Shown here: positions 42,144-51,411 of the stretch, one piece after another
Numbering within the stretch: the first letter of the stretch is position 1
Layout of the letters: each line of letters begins with the position of its first letter
Source of the DNA: Lactimicrobium massiliense
GTDB lineage: Bacteria > Bacillota_I > Bacilli_A > Erysipelotrichales > Erysipelotrichaceae
Reading direction: 5' to 3'
NCBI RefSeq assembly: GCF_900343155.1
Contig: NZ_OUNG01000006.1
Span: forward strand, 1 to 64,000
DNA length: 64,000 nucleotides
Notes under the pieces: model-generated
What the model saw: the letters and a program-made list of their open reading frames with translations, nothing else
The model's database searches: none
Told to the model about the DNA's origin: nothing
Translations under genes and position numbers: made by a program

Positions 42144-43911
42144 GAAGATCAATCCGGAGAATGCAGCTCCGGATCAGCCGGACATTCTTCCGAATGAATC
42201 CGGCTATACCAGAAAGAAAAGCAGGTTCAAAGGCACAGATCCCAAAGGCGATAAGCTGCGCTTCGGCAGGAAGAAAGAAACCGAGCCGAAGAAAACTTCC
42301 CATGTATCATCTGCAGTTCTGACGCAGCGCATGCATGCAGAGATCGAGAGGCAGGACCAGGACGACAACATCGGCACGGAAGCTGTCAACCGCAGCACGG
42401 AAATGGCAGAGGAGGGATCCTATGCACTCCGGAATACGGTCAGCCGTGTTCGCTACGGGCAGAAACTCCATGCTTCAAAGAAAGAAGCAGGCGCTGCAGA
42501 GATAGCAGCGGAAGAGGCTGCTGAAAAGGCAGATGTAGCGATGAACACTGTCGGTGCAACGGCAGAAGCATCTCAGAATCCGGTGAGTGGTGGATACGCT
42601 TCCCGTCTTCATGAGAGAAGAGAAGCCGTAAAACATCCCAAGGACAACACGGGCTCCAGCTGGCTTTCCCGCTGGCGGCAGAGACAGTCCATTAAGGCAG
42701 AGTATCAGGCTGCCAGCACCGGTGAGAAGACCGGATCAGCAGCCGCGGTCCAGAGTACAAAGACCTTTACGGAGAAGATTCGGGAACTGTTCGGATCCGC
42801 CGCAGAGACCATTACGGAACATCCGGGAGCGTTTCTTACCTGCGGATTGCTGGCATTGATCCTGATGTTTGTGACCAGTACGTTCTCATCTTGTACCGCG
42901 CTCTCCGGCAATCCCGGAGCGACAATCCTTGCAACCAGCTATACCGCGACGGATGAGGATATCAGAGGCGCGAATAACGATTACAAAGCAATGGAGGCAG
43001 ATCTCCAGGCACAGATCGGCCGCATTGAATCGGATTATCCCGGTTATGACGAATATCAGTATGACCTGGCGGAGATCAATCACAATCCTTATGTCCTGAC
43101 GTCCTATCTGACGGTGCTATTCGAGGATTACAGCAGGGAAGAAGTACAGACAAAGCTGCAGGAACTGTTCCATGCGCAGTATTTCCTGACGACCAGGGAA
43201 GAAGTGCAGATCCGCTACCGGACAGAAACCAGAACCGGAACCAGGACAAAGAAACACAGGGATCCGGAAACCGGAGAGATTACAGAAGAAGAGGAAGAGT
43301 ACGAATATGAGGTACAGGTTCCGTATGAGTACAAGATCCTGCATGTCAAACTGGCAAATAACAGCCTGGAGATGGTCGTGGCAAATTCCGGTATGACGGA
43401 TGATCAGATGGAACGATATCAGCTTTTACAGCAGACCAAAGGCAACCGGTCGTATCTGTTCGAAGATGATATCTACGCCAGTGATGTGCCAGGTCTGGAT
43501 TACACGCTGAACACGGAAGCATTATCCGATGTGAAATTTGCCAACATGATGCGGGAGGCAACCAAGTATCTCGGTTATCCGTATGTATGGGGCGGATCAT
43601 CTCCGTCTACGAGTTTTGACTGTTCCGGTTTTGTCTGCTGGGTGATCAACCACAGCGGCAACGGCTGGAATGTCGGCAGAACGACAGCGGAGGGTCTCAG
43701 GCAAATGCTGCGGATCATCCCGGCAAGCGAAGCAAAACCAGGTGACATCATCTTTTTCCAGGGTACCTACGATACACCGGGGGCCAGCCATGTCGGCATC
43801 TACGTCGGCGACGGCATGATGATCCACTGCGGCAATCCGATTCAGTACGCATCCGTCAATTCATCGTATTTCAGAGCGCACTTTTATTGTTACGGCCGTT
43901 TACCAGGTTAA
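42133..43911 (+). CDS. NlpC/P60 (C40) peptidase with transmembrane anchor
   Basis: About 592 residues. A long charged cytoplasmic N-terminus is followed by one membrane segment (AFLTCGLLALILMFVTSTF). The C-terminal NlpC/P60 domain shows the catalytic Cys in FDCSGFVCWV (about residue 497), His in ASHVGIYVGDG (about 552) and a third polar residue at MIHCGNP. It is the cell-wall hydrolase that opens peptidoglycan for the mating channel. TTG 42133 is used after AAGGAAGGTGA; ATG 42127 is too near that site. Confidence 0.87.
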   Translation: MPDKKINPENAAPDQPDILPNESGYTRKKSRFKGTDPKGDKLRFGRKKETEPKKTSHVSSAVLTQRMHAEIERQDQDDNIGTEAVNRSTEMAEEGSYALRNTVSRVRYGQKLHASKKEAGAAEIAAEEAAEKADVAMNTVGATAEASQNPVSGGYASRLHERREAVKHPKDNTGSSWLSRWRQRQSIKAEYQAASTGEKTGSAAAVQSTKTFTEKIRELFGSAAETITEHPGAFLTCGLLALILMFVTSTFSSCTALSGNPGATILATSYTATDEDIRGANNDYKAMEADLQAQIGRIESDYPGYDEYQYDLAEINHNPYVLTSYLTVLFEDYSREEVQTKLQELFHAQYFLTTREEVQIRYRTETRTGTRTKKHRDPETGEITEEEEEYEYEVQVPYEYKILHVKLANNSLEMVVANSGMTDDQMERYQLLQQTKGNRSYLFEDDIYASDVPGLDYTLNTEALSDVKFANMMREATKYLGYPYVWGGSSPSTSFDCSGFVCWVINHSGNGWNVGRTTAEGLRQMLRIIPASEAKPGDIIFFQGTYDTPGASHVGIYVGDGMMIHCGNPIQYASVNSSYFRAHFYCYGRLPG

Positions 43912-43924
43912 GAAGGAGGAAAAA

Positions 43925-44179
43925 ATGAGCAGAAAATTAGACAAGATCGGTGAGGATCTGGAGAAGACCAGAGCTCGCTATGAAGAATACGGCAGAAGAA
44001 TTCAGGAACTGGAAGCACAGTATGCGGAACAGGAGAAATCCGAGATCAGCGATATCGTCCATGCGGCGAATCTGACACCGGACCAGCTGCAGAAATTGCT
44101 GGCAAAGATGGCGGTGGATCCGATCCCGCAGGGTGCAATTCCGGAAGATGTCATGGAGGATAAGCAGAATGAAGATTAA
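43925..44179 (+). CDS. DUF4315-family protein
   Basis: An 84-residue protein with a coiled-coil N-terminus ([20 protein letters not shown]) and the conserved [17 protein letters not shown]. It is constant beside P60 and DUF4366 genes in Tn1549-like elements; role unknown. AAGGAGG precedes the ATG. Its end overlaps the next start by 11 nt. Confidence 0.82.
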   Translation: MSRKLDKIGEDLEKTRARYEEYGRRIQELEAQYAEQEKSEISDIVHAANLTPDQLQKLLAKMAVDPIPQGAIPEDVMEDKQNED

Positions 44180-44882
44180 ACGAATGCTGAGTACCTTATT
44201 GTGCTGCAGTGCATTGATGATGAGCTGCACATCGATTCCGGCCTATGCGCAGACCAATGAATCTACTGATCCCGGCACTACCGAAGAAACAGTGCAGGAA
44301 GAGACGCAGCCGGAGGAAGACGAAGACCTGCCTCCTCTGACACCGGAAGGGAATATGACGCTGGTGGACGACATTACTTCCGAGAAAACAGGGAAGCAGT
44401 TCATCACAGTTGTCAGCAAGAATGGCAACTACTTCTATATCATCATTGATCGCGACGATCAGGGTGAGAACACCGTTCACTTCCTGAATACCGTCGATGA
44501 ATCCGATCTTCTGGCACTGATGGATGAAAAAGATGCCCAGGCAATCCTCGATGCGGAAGCCCAGGAGGAAGCTGAGAAGACAGCGGCAGAACAGGCGGCA
44601 AAGGAAAAGGCAGAGAAGGAGGCTGCTGAAGCGGCGAGTCAATCGGAAATTACACCGGCAGTAAAGGAAACGAAACCGATCAACTGGATCCCGGCAGCTG
44701 TCTGCGTCATGCTGGCAGGCATTGGTGTTGTCGGATTCTTTGCCATCCGGATGAAGAAGAAAACACAGAAGACAGAACAGCAGCCGGATCCAGATGCGGA
44801 CTATCACGAAGACGATGATGGCTATGATCTTCCGGAGGACACGGATGATGAAACAGAGGAAGAGTCCAAAGATGACGAATAA
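44169..44882 (+). CDS. DUF4366-family surface protein
   Basis: About 237 residues. A signal peptide ([19 protein letters not shown], ending AYA) is followed by an acidic Thr/Glu linker. A small conserved domain spans about residues 55-125 ([20 protein letters not shown]), then an Ala/Glu coiled coil, and near the C-terminus one membrane segment ([20 protein letters not shown]) with an acidic tail. Predicted exposed on the outer face of the membrane, perhaps stabilising mating contact (inference). Confidence 0.82.
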   Translation: MKIKRMLSTLLCCSALMMSCTSIPAYAQTNESTDPGTTEETVQEETQPEEDEDLPPLTPEGNMTLVDDITSEKTGKQFITVVSKNGNYFYIIIDRDDQGENTVHFLNTVDESDLLALMDEKDAQAILDAEAQEEAEKTAAEQAAKEKAEKEAAEAASQSEITPAVKETKPINWIPAAVCVMLAGIGVVGFFAIRMKKKTQKTEQQPDPDADYHEDDDGYDLPEDTDDETEEESKDDE

Positions 44883-44943
44883 GGATATGCGGGCGGTTTC
44901 GGAACTGCCCGCTGTCTTTCCTTCTAAGCAGAAAGGAGTTCCT

Positions 44944-45069
44944 ATGAATGATGAAGAAGAACTGATCGAATTTTCGACAACCGGAACCATCCGCGATGAT
45001 CTTCCCATGACTGATGAGCCTGTGATCCTCGTGATCCCGATCGGAGGTGATGCCGATGCGTTCAGCTAA
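44944..45069 (+). CDS. Very short element protein (41 residues)
   Basis: ATG 44944 follows AAAGGAG. The product MNDEEELIEFSTTGTIRDDL continues DEPVILVIPIGGDADAFS. Its last codons contain the ribosome site of the RadC-ArdC gene, whose start lies 14 nt inside this gene, so it may serve translational coupling. No family recognised. Confidence 0.5.
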   Translation: MNDEEELIEFSTTGTIRDDLPMTDEPVILVIPIGGDADAFS

Positions 45070-46795
45070 GGAATACAAACTGGAACAGGTCGGGATCCGG
45101 ATGGTGCAGGAACCGCCGCTGTATTCTACAGAACCGATCACCAGCCCGCAGGATGCAGTCCGGATCATCGCCGAGACGTTGAAAAAGTATGATCGGGAAG
45201 TTTTCTGCGTGGTCAATCTGCGCAATGACATGAAGCCGATCAATGTGAATGTGGTATCAGTTGGTACGCTGACTGCTTCCCTGGTTCATCCTAGGGAGAT
45301 CCTGAAGAGTACGATTTTGTCCAATGCGGCGTCGGTCATGCTTTTTCATAACCATCCAAGTGGTAATCTGATGCCATCCCAGGATGATATCGATGTGACG
45401 GCCAGGCTGCAGAAGATCTGTGATCTGCTGGGGACACCGGTGCAGGATCACATCATCATCGGCAATGATGACCGGTATTTCTCCTTTATGGAACATGACA
45501 TTCTGAAGATCCCGCCTGCACCGGAGAGGGTTTCTCTGGATGATATCGATCTGAAGGGAGTAGCCGAACCGCCGGCAGGCTTCACAGCTTTGAAACAGGA
45601 GTCCGCACCGGCAAAGAAAAAGCCGATCGAGGAGATTACGGATCAGCTGGAAAAGGGTGTGCAGGAGATCTTTGAGAGCGACAAGTACAAAGAGTGGCTC
45701 TCCACAATGTCCAAGTTTCATCATTATTCGCTGAACAATACGATCCTGATCGCCATGCAGAGACCGGATGCGACTTCCGTAGCCGGGTATCAGGCATGGA
45801 AGCGGAACTTCGGACGGCAGGTCCGCAAGGGAGAAAAGGGCATCAAGATCATTGCTCCGTCTCCGTACAAGATAAAGGCAGAACAGGAGAAGAAGGATCC
45901 GGCAACCGGGAAACCGATCCTCGATGCCAACGGGCAGCCGGTCAAGGAGACGGTGGAGATCGAACGTCCGGCATTCCGTGTGGCAACGGTCTTTGATGTC
46001 AGTCAGACGGATGGCAAAGAACTGCCGACACTTGGCGTAGATGAGCTTTCCGGTCAGGTGAAAGACTTTGACCTGTTCTTTGAAGCACTGAAGCGGACTT
46101 CTCCAGTTTCGATTACCTTTGAAGAAATCACCGGTGGGGCAAAGGGATATTACCAGGTCGTGGATCAGCGGATTGCGATTCAGGAAGGGATGAGTCAGAC
46201 ACAGACTGTAAAGACAGCGATCCATGAGATGACGCACGCTACATTGCATTCCCTGGAAAAGATGAAGGCAGACGGGAAGGAAAAGAGCAGCCAGACCAAA
46301 GAGGTTGAAGCCGAAAGTGTTGCCTATACGATCTGCCAGCACTATGGCATAGATACTTCCGATTATTCCTTTGCCTATATCGCCGGCTGGTCTTCGGGAA
46401 AGGAAACAGCAGAGCTGAAAGCGTCCTTGGAAACAATCCGCAGTACCGCCAGTGATCTGATCACAAGAATTGATGAGCAGCTGGAAACGCTGATGAAAGA
46501 GCGTGAAGCAGAGATCCAGCAAGCAGCCGAGCAGCCGTCTGTCCTAAGTGCTCTGCAGCAGTTATCTGTTGCCGAAAATACGGATAAGCCAAAAGAGTAC
46601 CGCTATCAATGCAATCATCGTCCGCCGGGACCCGGTGCCGTACCTAAAGAAGGACTGGAGTACTGCGACGATGAAGGATCCGGAAGATACGGTGATGTCG
46701 TTTACAACCGTCCGCTGACAGAGAAGGAACTAAAGAGTTTTGAGCTGGATCCGGTAAAAAGCATGAAGCGGGAAGCCAGAGATCCGGAGCGCTAG
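45056..46795 (+). CDS. RadC (JAMM) / ArdC-like / zincin fusion protein
   Basis: A 579-residue fusion. The N-terminal RadC/MPN domain carries the JAMM signature HNHPSGNLMPSQDD (about residues 98-111). The middle has the ArdC-type ssDNA-binding pattern (FHHYSLNNTILIAMQRPDAT; VAGYQAWKRNFGRQVRKGEK). The zinc peptidase site HEMTHA is at about 389-394, followed by KEVEAESVAY. ArdC proteins protect incoming DNA from restriction; RadC is linked to DNA repair in mobile elements. Start ATG 45056 follows GGAGGTGA. A shorter C-terminal tail (RYGDVVYNRPLTEKELKSFE) is unassigned. Confidence 0.85.
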   Translation: MRSAKEYKLEQVGIRMVQEPPLYSTEPITSPQDAVRIIAETLKKYDREVFCVVNLRNDMKPINVNVVSVGTLTASLVHPREILKSTILSNAASVMLFHNHPSGNLMPSQDDIDVTARLQKICDLLGTPVQDHIIIGNDDRYFSFMEHDILKIPPAPERVSLDDIDLKGVAEPPAGFTALKQESAPAKKKPIEEITDQLEKGVQEIFESDKYKEWLSTMSKFHHYSLNNTILIAMQRPDATSVAGYQAWKRNFGRQVRKGEKGIKIIAPSPYKIKAEQEKKDPATGKPILDANGQPVKETVEIERPAFRVATVFDVSQTDGKELPTLGVDELSGQVKDFDLFFEALKRTSPVSITFEEITGGAKGYYQVVDQRIAIQEGMSQTQTVKTAIHEMTHATLHSLEKMKADGKEKSSQTKEVEAESVAYTICQHYGIDTSDYSFAYIAGWSSGKETAELKASLETIRSTASDLITRIDEQLETLMKEREAEIQQAAEQPSVLSALQQLSVAENTDKPKEYRYQCNHRPPGPGAVPKEGLEYCDDEGSGRYGDVVYNRPLTEKELKSFELDPVKSMKREARDPER

Positions 46796-46809
46796 AGGGA
46801 GGTGATCCG

Positions 46810-47157
46810 ATGACGATAGACGAACTGGCACAGCGCCTGGATCAGTTTGCATATGATTTCGATCCTTACGATTACATGGATTCTATGGATAATCGGGAGG
46901 CAGGATTCGAGCAGGTCAAAGCAGATCTTCTGCATAGTGATGTAGAAGGAATCCAATCATTTCTGCAGGAAGCCATAGAGGAAATGGAACCGGACGATGA
47001 ACTGCTGGAAGAAGCATCTTCCCTGTTGGATGAGCTGGAATCTTATGAACGTACAGATCGGAGAGCATCTGTTCTGGATTCCATCCGGCAGGCAGAAGAA
47101 TTGAACAATGTCCGTACTTTGGATAGCAGAAGGACGGCACCCGCACCGGAACGCTGA
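46810..47157 (+). CDS. Conjugative-element hypothetical acidic protein
   Basis: A 115-residue, strongly acidic helical protein (AQRLDQFAYDFDPYDYMDSM; FLQEAIEEMEPDDELLEEAS). An AGGGAGGTGA site precedes the ATG. No recognised family. It is translated in series with the RadC-ArdC and YodL-like genes. Confidence 0.6.
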   Translation: MTIDELAQRLDQFAYDFDPYDYMDSMDNREAGFEQVKADLLHSDVEGIQSFLQEAIEEMEPDDELLEEASSLLDELESYERTDRRASVLDSIRQAEELNNVRTLDSRRTAPAPER

Positions 47158-47174
47158 GAGGAAGGAGGTACACA

Positions 47175-47792
47175 GTGTCAAAAGTATTCAAATGGGATGA
47201 GATCAACGGACATGGATCCGAGCAGGACCGTGTGGAAGCTTTTCTGACAGATTCCACGGATACCTATGCGATTCTGCAGCTGCGGCATGCGCCGGAAACG
47301 GAAGAAGAACGGTTCATGTCTTACAGTGCGCTGCATAAGCAGAAGATCGAACCGGACGTTGATCATTATGAAATGGTATATGCGGCTCCGCTGATTCCCT
47401 ATGCGGATCAGCAGACAATGATGGAGGATCTGTACCGAAAGTTCAATGTTGCCAGTCCGGAAGATTTTCACGGGCACAGCCTGTCGGTCAGTGATGTGAT
47501 TGCCATCAGGCAGAACGGTGTAATCTCGGCACATTACGTTGATACGATTGGATTTCAGGAACTGCCGGGTTTCTTCTCCGGCAGGAATCATATCCGCACC
47601 CTTGAGGATATGCTGGAGCAGAATGATAATCAGCTGGATGGAGTGATCAATAATCTTGCGGAGGAGACGCAGCCTTGCAAATGTGAGGTAAAAAAAGAAT
47701 CTGTACTTGATCAGCTGAAGGATCTGAAGGAGTCAGCTCCGGAACCGCCGAAGGATCTGGCGGAGAAGCTGCTTGAAAAGATCAGAGAGTGA
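47175..47792 (+). CDS. YodL/DUF4316-like protein
   Basis: A 205-residue protein. The core (about residues 25-135) has YAILQLRHAPETEEERFMSY, then SLSVSDVIAIRQNGVISAHY, the pattern of the YodL-like domain found in conjugative elements. A short charged coiled-coil tail carries CKCE. Start at GTG 47175 after AAGGAGG. Function unknown. Confidence 0.75.
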   Translation: MSKVFKWDEINGHGSEQDRVEAFLTDSTDTYAILQLRHAPETEEERFMSYSALHKQKIEPDVDHYEMVYAAPLIPYADQQTMMEDLYRKFNVASPEDFHGHSLSVSDVIAIRQNGVISAHYVDTIGFQELPGFFSGRNHIRTLEDMLEQNDNQLDGVINNLAEETQPCKCEVKKESVLDQLKDLKESAPEPPKDLAEKLLEKIRE

Positions 47793-47801
47793 GGTGATGA
47801 G

Positions 47802-48005
47802 GTGAAATTCACAAAGGATGAGAAAATGCTGATGATGCTCTACAATCAGGGATCGCGCACCGGACTGGCAGATGAACTTTCGAAAATGCAGAAAACACTG
47901 ACGAAGGAGGACAGGGATCTGAAGAAAATGATCGACGGTCTGGTGCCGAAGCTGGACCAGATCTCGGATGCAGAATTTGATCAGATCCTGGACACCTGCC
48001 TGTGA
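47802..48005 (+). CDS. Transposon-transfer assisting protein (TTRAP family)
   Basis: A 67-residue protein, KFTKDEKMLMMLYNQGSRTG followed by LADELSKMQKTLTKEDRDL, matching the small TTRAP family of Tn1549-type elements. GTG 47802 follows a GAGGTGATGAG site. Its stop overlaps the mobC start. Precise role unknown. Confidence 0.75.
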   Translation: MKFTKDEKMLMMLYNQGSRTGLADELSKMQKTLTKEDRDLKKMIDGLVPKLDQISDAEFDQILDTCL

Positions 48006-48349
48006 GTGAAAGTGCAGAAGCAAAGCGCGATACCTTTGTTTCCCTGCGGCTGGATGCAGATGAAGTAGAGCGGATCCAGCAGAAGATGGAAGAAGCCGGC
48101 ATGCATAACCGCAGTGCCTATATACGGAAGATGGCACTGGACGGATATTGTATTAAGCTGGATTTTTCGGAAATGCATGAACTCGTCCGGCTGCTCGGCA
48201 TCTGCAGCAACAACCTGAACCAGTATGCCAGGAGAGCCAATACGGACGGGAGCATTTATCGGGAGGATATCGAGGATCTGCGGGTCCGTTTCAATGAATT
48301 GTTTGAAGCCGGCCATACAATTGTGAATGAACTGAAAGCTCTTGCATGA
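48002..48349 (+). CDS. MobC-like relaxosome protein
   Basis: A 115-residue protein with an RHH-like N-terminus (TFVSLRLDADEVERIQQKME) and the MobC signature region EMHELVRLLGICSNNLNQYA. It helps the relaxase bind and nick oriT. Starts at GTG 48002, overlapping the TTRAP stop. The expected oriT probably lies near mobC or upstream of the relaxase; no site was proven. Confidence 0.85.
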   Translation: MSESAEAKRDTFVSLRLDADEVERIQQKMEEAGMHNRSAYIRKMALDGYCIKLDFSEMHELVRLLGICSNNLNQYARRANTDGSIYREDIEDLRVRFNELFEAGHTIVNELKALA

Positions 48350-48425
48350 TTTCTCTGGAAGTAAATCGACATCCTTGCAGTCCGGATTATGATCTAATAT
48401 CCTGCAGACAGAAGGAGGTGCCGCG

Positions 48426-48719
48426 ATGTTTATGATTCGATTGATCCTGAAAGTTGTCTCTCTGCCACTGATTGCTGTGACGGCACTTGCCGGTCTGTTC
48501 CTGCGGATCGTTACAAATCTCTCGTCTTATATCACCGGTCCGTTTCTGATCTTCATTGTCATCTGCGATGTCTACAGCCTGGTCATGAGAAGCTGGCGGG
48601 ATGTTTTCCTGTTGACGCTGATCGGTGCAGGTTGTTTTGCCATTTATCTTTGCGCCGGCATACTGATCGCACTGATTGAAGATGCCAGGGACGGACTCAG
48701 AGGTTTCCTGCATTCATAA
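48426..48719 (+). CDS. CD1845-family membrane protein
   Basis: A 97-residue protein with three hydrophobic segments (ILKVVSLPLIAVTALAGLFL; YITGPFLIFIVICDVYSLV; FLLTLIGAGCFAIYLCAGIL). It is a constant small membrane protein between mobC and relaxase genes in clostridial elements. GGAGGTG precedes the ATG. Function unknown. Confidence 0.78.
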   Translation: MFMIRLILKVVSLPLIAVTALAGLFLRIVTNLSSYITGPFLIFIVICDVYSLVMRSWRDVFLLTLIGAGCFAIYLCAGILIALIEDARDGLRGFLHS

Positions 48720-48742
48720 AAACACAACAACGAAATCAAATT

Positions 48743-48783
48743 TCCGGAGGCTGCCTGATCTTCAGACGGTCTCCGGATTTTTC
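48743..48783 (+). terminator. Hairpin terminator between CD1845 gene and relaxase
   Basis: TCCGGAG (48743-48749) pairs with CTCCGGA (48771-48777), followed by TTTTTC. It may attenuate transcription into the relaxase gene. Confidence 0.7.
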
Positions 48784-48797
48784 TATATGGAGGTACT

Positions 48798-50186
48798 ATG
48801 GCAGCGACCAAATTGATTTCCATGCACCAGACAAAAGGGAAGACAGCTGTGCAAAGTCTGAAAGGCCGGCTCGATTATTCCGAGAATCCGGATAAAACAG
48901 AAGACGGTAAATATATTTCTTCCTATGCCTGCAGCCCGGAGACAGCAGCGGAAGAATTCGCACTTTCCAAGGAAGAATATCTGCGGATCACCGGCAGAGT
49001 CTATAAGGGAGATATCCTGGCTTACCAGATCCGACAGTCATTCAAGCCTGGTGAGATCACACCGGAAGAAGCAAACAAGATCGGTTATGAAACTGCGATG
49101 CGTTTCACCAAGGGCGAGCATGCCTTTGTTGTATCAACACATACAGACCGTGCCCATATACACAATCACATCATCTTTAACTCTGTTGCACTGGACTGTA
49201 CGCGGAAGTTCAAGAATTTTTTCTTCTGTGGTCTGGCGTTGCAGACGCTGAGCGATATCATCTGCCTGGAACACGGAAAATCTATCATTCAGAAATTGCC
49301 GCCATCTCAGCGAAAGAAGCGGGAGACATATCCCAAGCGTCATGCATTCCGGGATGAACTTCGAGGACAGATCAGCAGTGAGCTGCAGAAGAAACCAAAA
49401 TCCATGGATGCATTTGTCTCTTCCTTGGAGAAATCCGGGTATGAGATCAAGCGGGGAAAGCACATTTCGGTTAAGGGGCATGGACAGAAACGATTCATCC
49501 GTCTGGATTCTCTCGGTGAAGGATTCGCTCAGCAGGACATCGAACAATTCATCCAAGGCAATACAAAGAAACGACCGGCCCGGAAAAGAGATGAACAGAT
49601 GGATCTGCTCATCAACCTGCAGGATAAGGTCCTGTCGGGTAAAGGCAGCGGCTATCAGCGCTGGGCAGAGAAGTTCAATGTCAAACAGATGGCGAAGGTC
49701 TTGCTCTTTCTGCAGCAAAACAATATCCATGATATGAAGCAACTGCGCAGGCTTGCTTCGGAAGCATCCAGAGGTGCAGACAATCTGCATGAAACGATCC
49801 GTTCCATGGATGATCGTCTGGAAGAGATCCGCCAGCTGAAGAACCACATCTTCAATTACTCCCGGACAAAGAATATATATGAGGAATACAGGAAATCCGG
49901 ATATGATCCTGCCTTTCTTACAGAGCATGAAGAAGACATCCGCAAGCATGAAGCCGCTAAGGATGCCTTCGATCAGTTGCCGGACAAGAAGATCCCGAAG
50001 GTAAAAGAACTTAATGAAGAATACAGCCGCATCGTAGAAGAGAAGAAAAAGGCTTATGCGGAATACCGCACAGCCAGGAACAAAGCCAAGGAACTTCAGA
50101 TTGCATTGAAGAATGCGGAGATCATCCTGGAGAACGAGCAAGAACGAAAACGCGAAAGAAAATTTGGTAAAAGCCAAGCTCGTTGA
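48798..50186 (+). CDS. MOBP-type relaxase
   Basis: A 462-residue mobilization nuclease. The HUH-type metal site is HTDRAHIHNHIIFN (H115, H120, H122, H124). The N-terminal ISMHQTKGKTAVQSLKGRLD with nearby Tyr residues contains the candidate nicking tyrosine. The C-terminal half is a long coiled coil ending ERKRERKFGKSQAR. It nicks oriT and pilots the strand. It is the last backbone gene in the window and ends 13 nt from the convergent HEPN gene. Confidence 0.88.
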   Translation: MAATKLISMHQTKGKTAVQSLKGRLDYSENPDKTEDGKYISSYACSPETAAEEFALSKEEYLRITGRVYKGDILAYQIRQSFKPGEITPEEANKIGYETAMRFTKGEHAFVVSTHTDRAHIHNHIIFNSVALDCTRKFKNFFFCGLALQTLSDIICLEHGKSIIQKLPPSQRKKRETYPKRHAFRDELRGQISSELQKKPKSMDAFVSSLEKSGYEIKRGKHISVKGHGQKRFIRLDSLGEGFAQQDIEQFIQGNTKKRPARKRDEQMDLLINLQDKVLSGKGSGYQRWAEKFNVKQMAKVLLFLQQNNIHDMKQLRRLASEASRGADNLHETIRSMDDRLEEIRQLKNHIFNYSRTKNIYEEYRKSGYDPAFLTEHEEDIRKHEAAKDAFDQLPDKKIPKVKELNEEYSRIVEEKKKAYAEYRTARNKAKELQIALKNAEIILENEQERKRERKFGKSQAR

Positions 50187-50199
50187 AATACAGGGAGAC

Positions 50200-51393
50200 T
50201 TAAATGGCGTTCATCTTTATCAGAAAATCTGTGAAAAGAATCGCATTCAAAGCTGTCTTCTTGCTTGGATATTGGCTAAACCAACTATGCGCCATCTGGT
50301 GTCTTCCTGGCAGATCCTGTTTAATTTCTTCTACGGAGTTACAGTCGTAGAAAATACAACTTGTGCTGAACTCAGCATATATTTGGGGATAATCATTATT
50401 AAGGATCAATTCTTCTGATTCAGTTCTTATTGCTTTTATACTTTGTCGTTCATTGCCATGACCAGTCTTGTCTTTTATGATACCTTCCCAGAAAGATACT
50501 AACACAATTGCAGTAATGGCATATTCTCCTCTGTGGTACGCATAGACAGCTTGGTTTAATATACGTATTTGAAAGCTTGCGAGATCACAATATCTCCATG
50601 ATTTTCGAATACTCTCAATTCTGCTTTTCGTATACTGATCATAAATCAACCGGTTAATTCTCTTCTCACGGCTTTTGGACCCGGCATTTGTATGAATAAG
50701 AGTATTCATTAAGCTTTTGTGAAATTCTCTATCTTCCAGACTGATGATATAAGGAAACCAGTTCTCACTTAATAAAACCTGATTCAGCCCGTTTAAATAT
50801 GATGATAAGATTGATTTCCCAATCTCGCTCAGGTGAGTATAAAATGGCTGATAAATTTCTGTTATCTTAGCGATGGATGATAATAGAGCTTGGTTTTGTG
50901 CAGCAATCGTCTGTGCTAATGATTCTTGTTCCAATTTCCACGCGGATGTGTCAATTAGTGATCCAATATTAAGTTTGAATGATTGCAGTGCAGCATCAGT
51001 TACTAAGCTTGTATTCAGATTTGATAACGGTTGAAAAGACCGGAGAATAGAAGCCATAGAATCCATATATGCTGTCTGTAATGGTTTCGTAGATTCAACG
51101 ACAGATTGAAGGGCAGACGATATCCCTTCCATTGAAACTGTAGCTGCTGTAATAGATAGCCGATCCATTACAGGTGTCAATATTTCTGAAAAGCGCAGAT
51201 TTTGCCTCTGAATTGAGTTGAGCGTTTCCTGTAATGCCGGAGAAATAATCGATGCCTGGATTGAATTTGATAAGTTCGTAATATTAGCAATGGACGCAGC
51301 TAAAGAATCATAAGCCGCTGTTCTGGTTCTGGAATCTAAATCGTTTTTTGATGATTCATTCGGGATTTCTGTATCTTTTTCGTCTTTATCCAT
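50200..51393 (-). CDS. HEPN-domain protein, putative RNase effector
   Basis: A 397-residue soluble protein starting MDKDEKDTEIPNESS (ATG at 51393, AAGGA just upstream). The N-terminal two thirds are helical and Ser/Thr/Asn-rich. The C-terminal part (about 280-397) has the HEPN pattern: ILNQAVYAYHRGEYAITAIV, then LPGRHQMAHSWF, giving the Rx4H RNase motif at R364 and H369, then TALNAILFTDFL. HEPN proteins of abortive-infection and toxin systems cleave RNA. It lies between the relaxase and the BREX locus on the opposite strand, 18 nt downstream of a structured RNA-like element. RNase activity and control by that element are inferences. Confidence 0.7.
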   Translation of the reverse strand: MDKDEKDTEIPNESSKNDLDSRTRTAAYDSLAASIANITNLSNSIQASIISPALQETLNSIQRQNLRFSEILTPVMDRLSITAATVSMEGISSALQSVVESTKPLQTAYMDSMASILRSFQPLSNLNTSLVTDAALQSFKLNIGSLIDTSAWKLEQESLAQTIAAQNQALLSSIAKITEIYQPFYTHLSEIGKSILSSYLNGLNQVLLSENWFPYIISLEDREFHKSLMNTLIHTNAGSKSREKRINRLIYDQYTKSRIESIRKSWRYCDLASFQIRILNQAVYAYHRGEYAITAIVLVSFWEGIIKDKTGHGNERQSIKAIRTESEELILNNDYPQIYAEFSTSCIFYDCNSVEEIKQDLPGRHQMAHSWFSQYPSKKTALNAILFTDFLIKMNAI

Positions 51394-51411
51394 TCGATTT
51401 TCCTTATTGGT

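Noticed and set aside
45257-46522. Long minus-strand open frame (421 codons) inside the RadC-ArdC gene
   Set aside because: The sense strand holds two metalloenzyme motifs; the antisense product is cysteine/leucine-rich without pattern.
29018-50186. Prophage
   Set aside because: No capsid, portal, terminase or tail gene; the genes are conjugation, partition and relaxase functions.
50113-50418. Plus-strand ORF across the relaxase end and HEPN start
   Set aside because: It overlaps both supported genes in a wrong frame and lacks a ribosome site.
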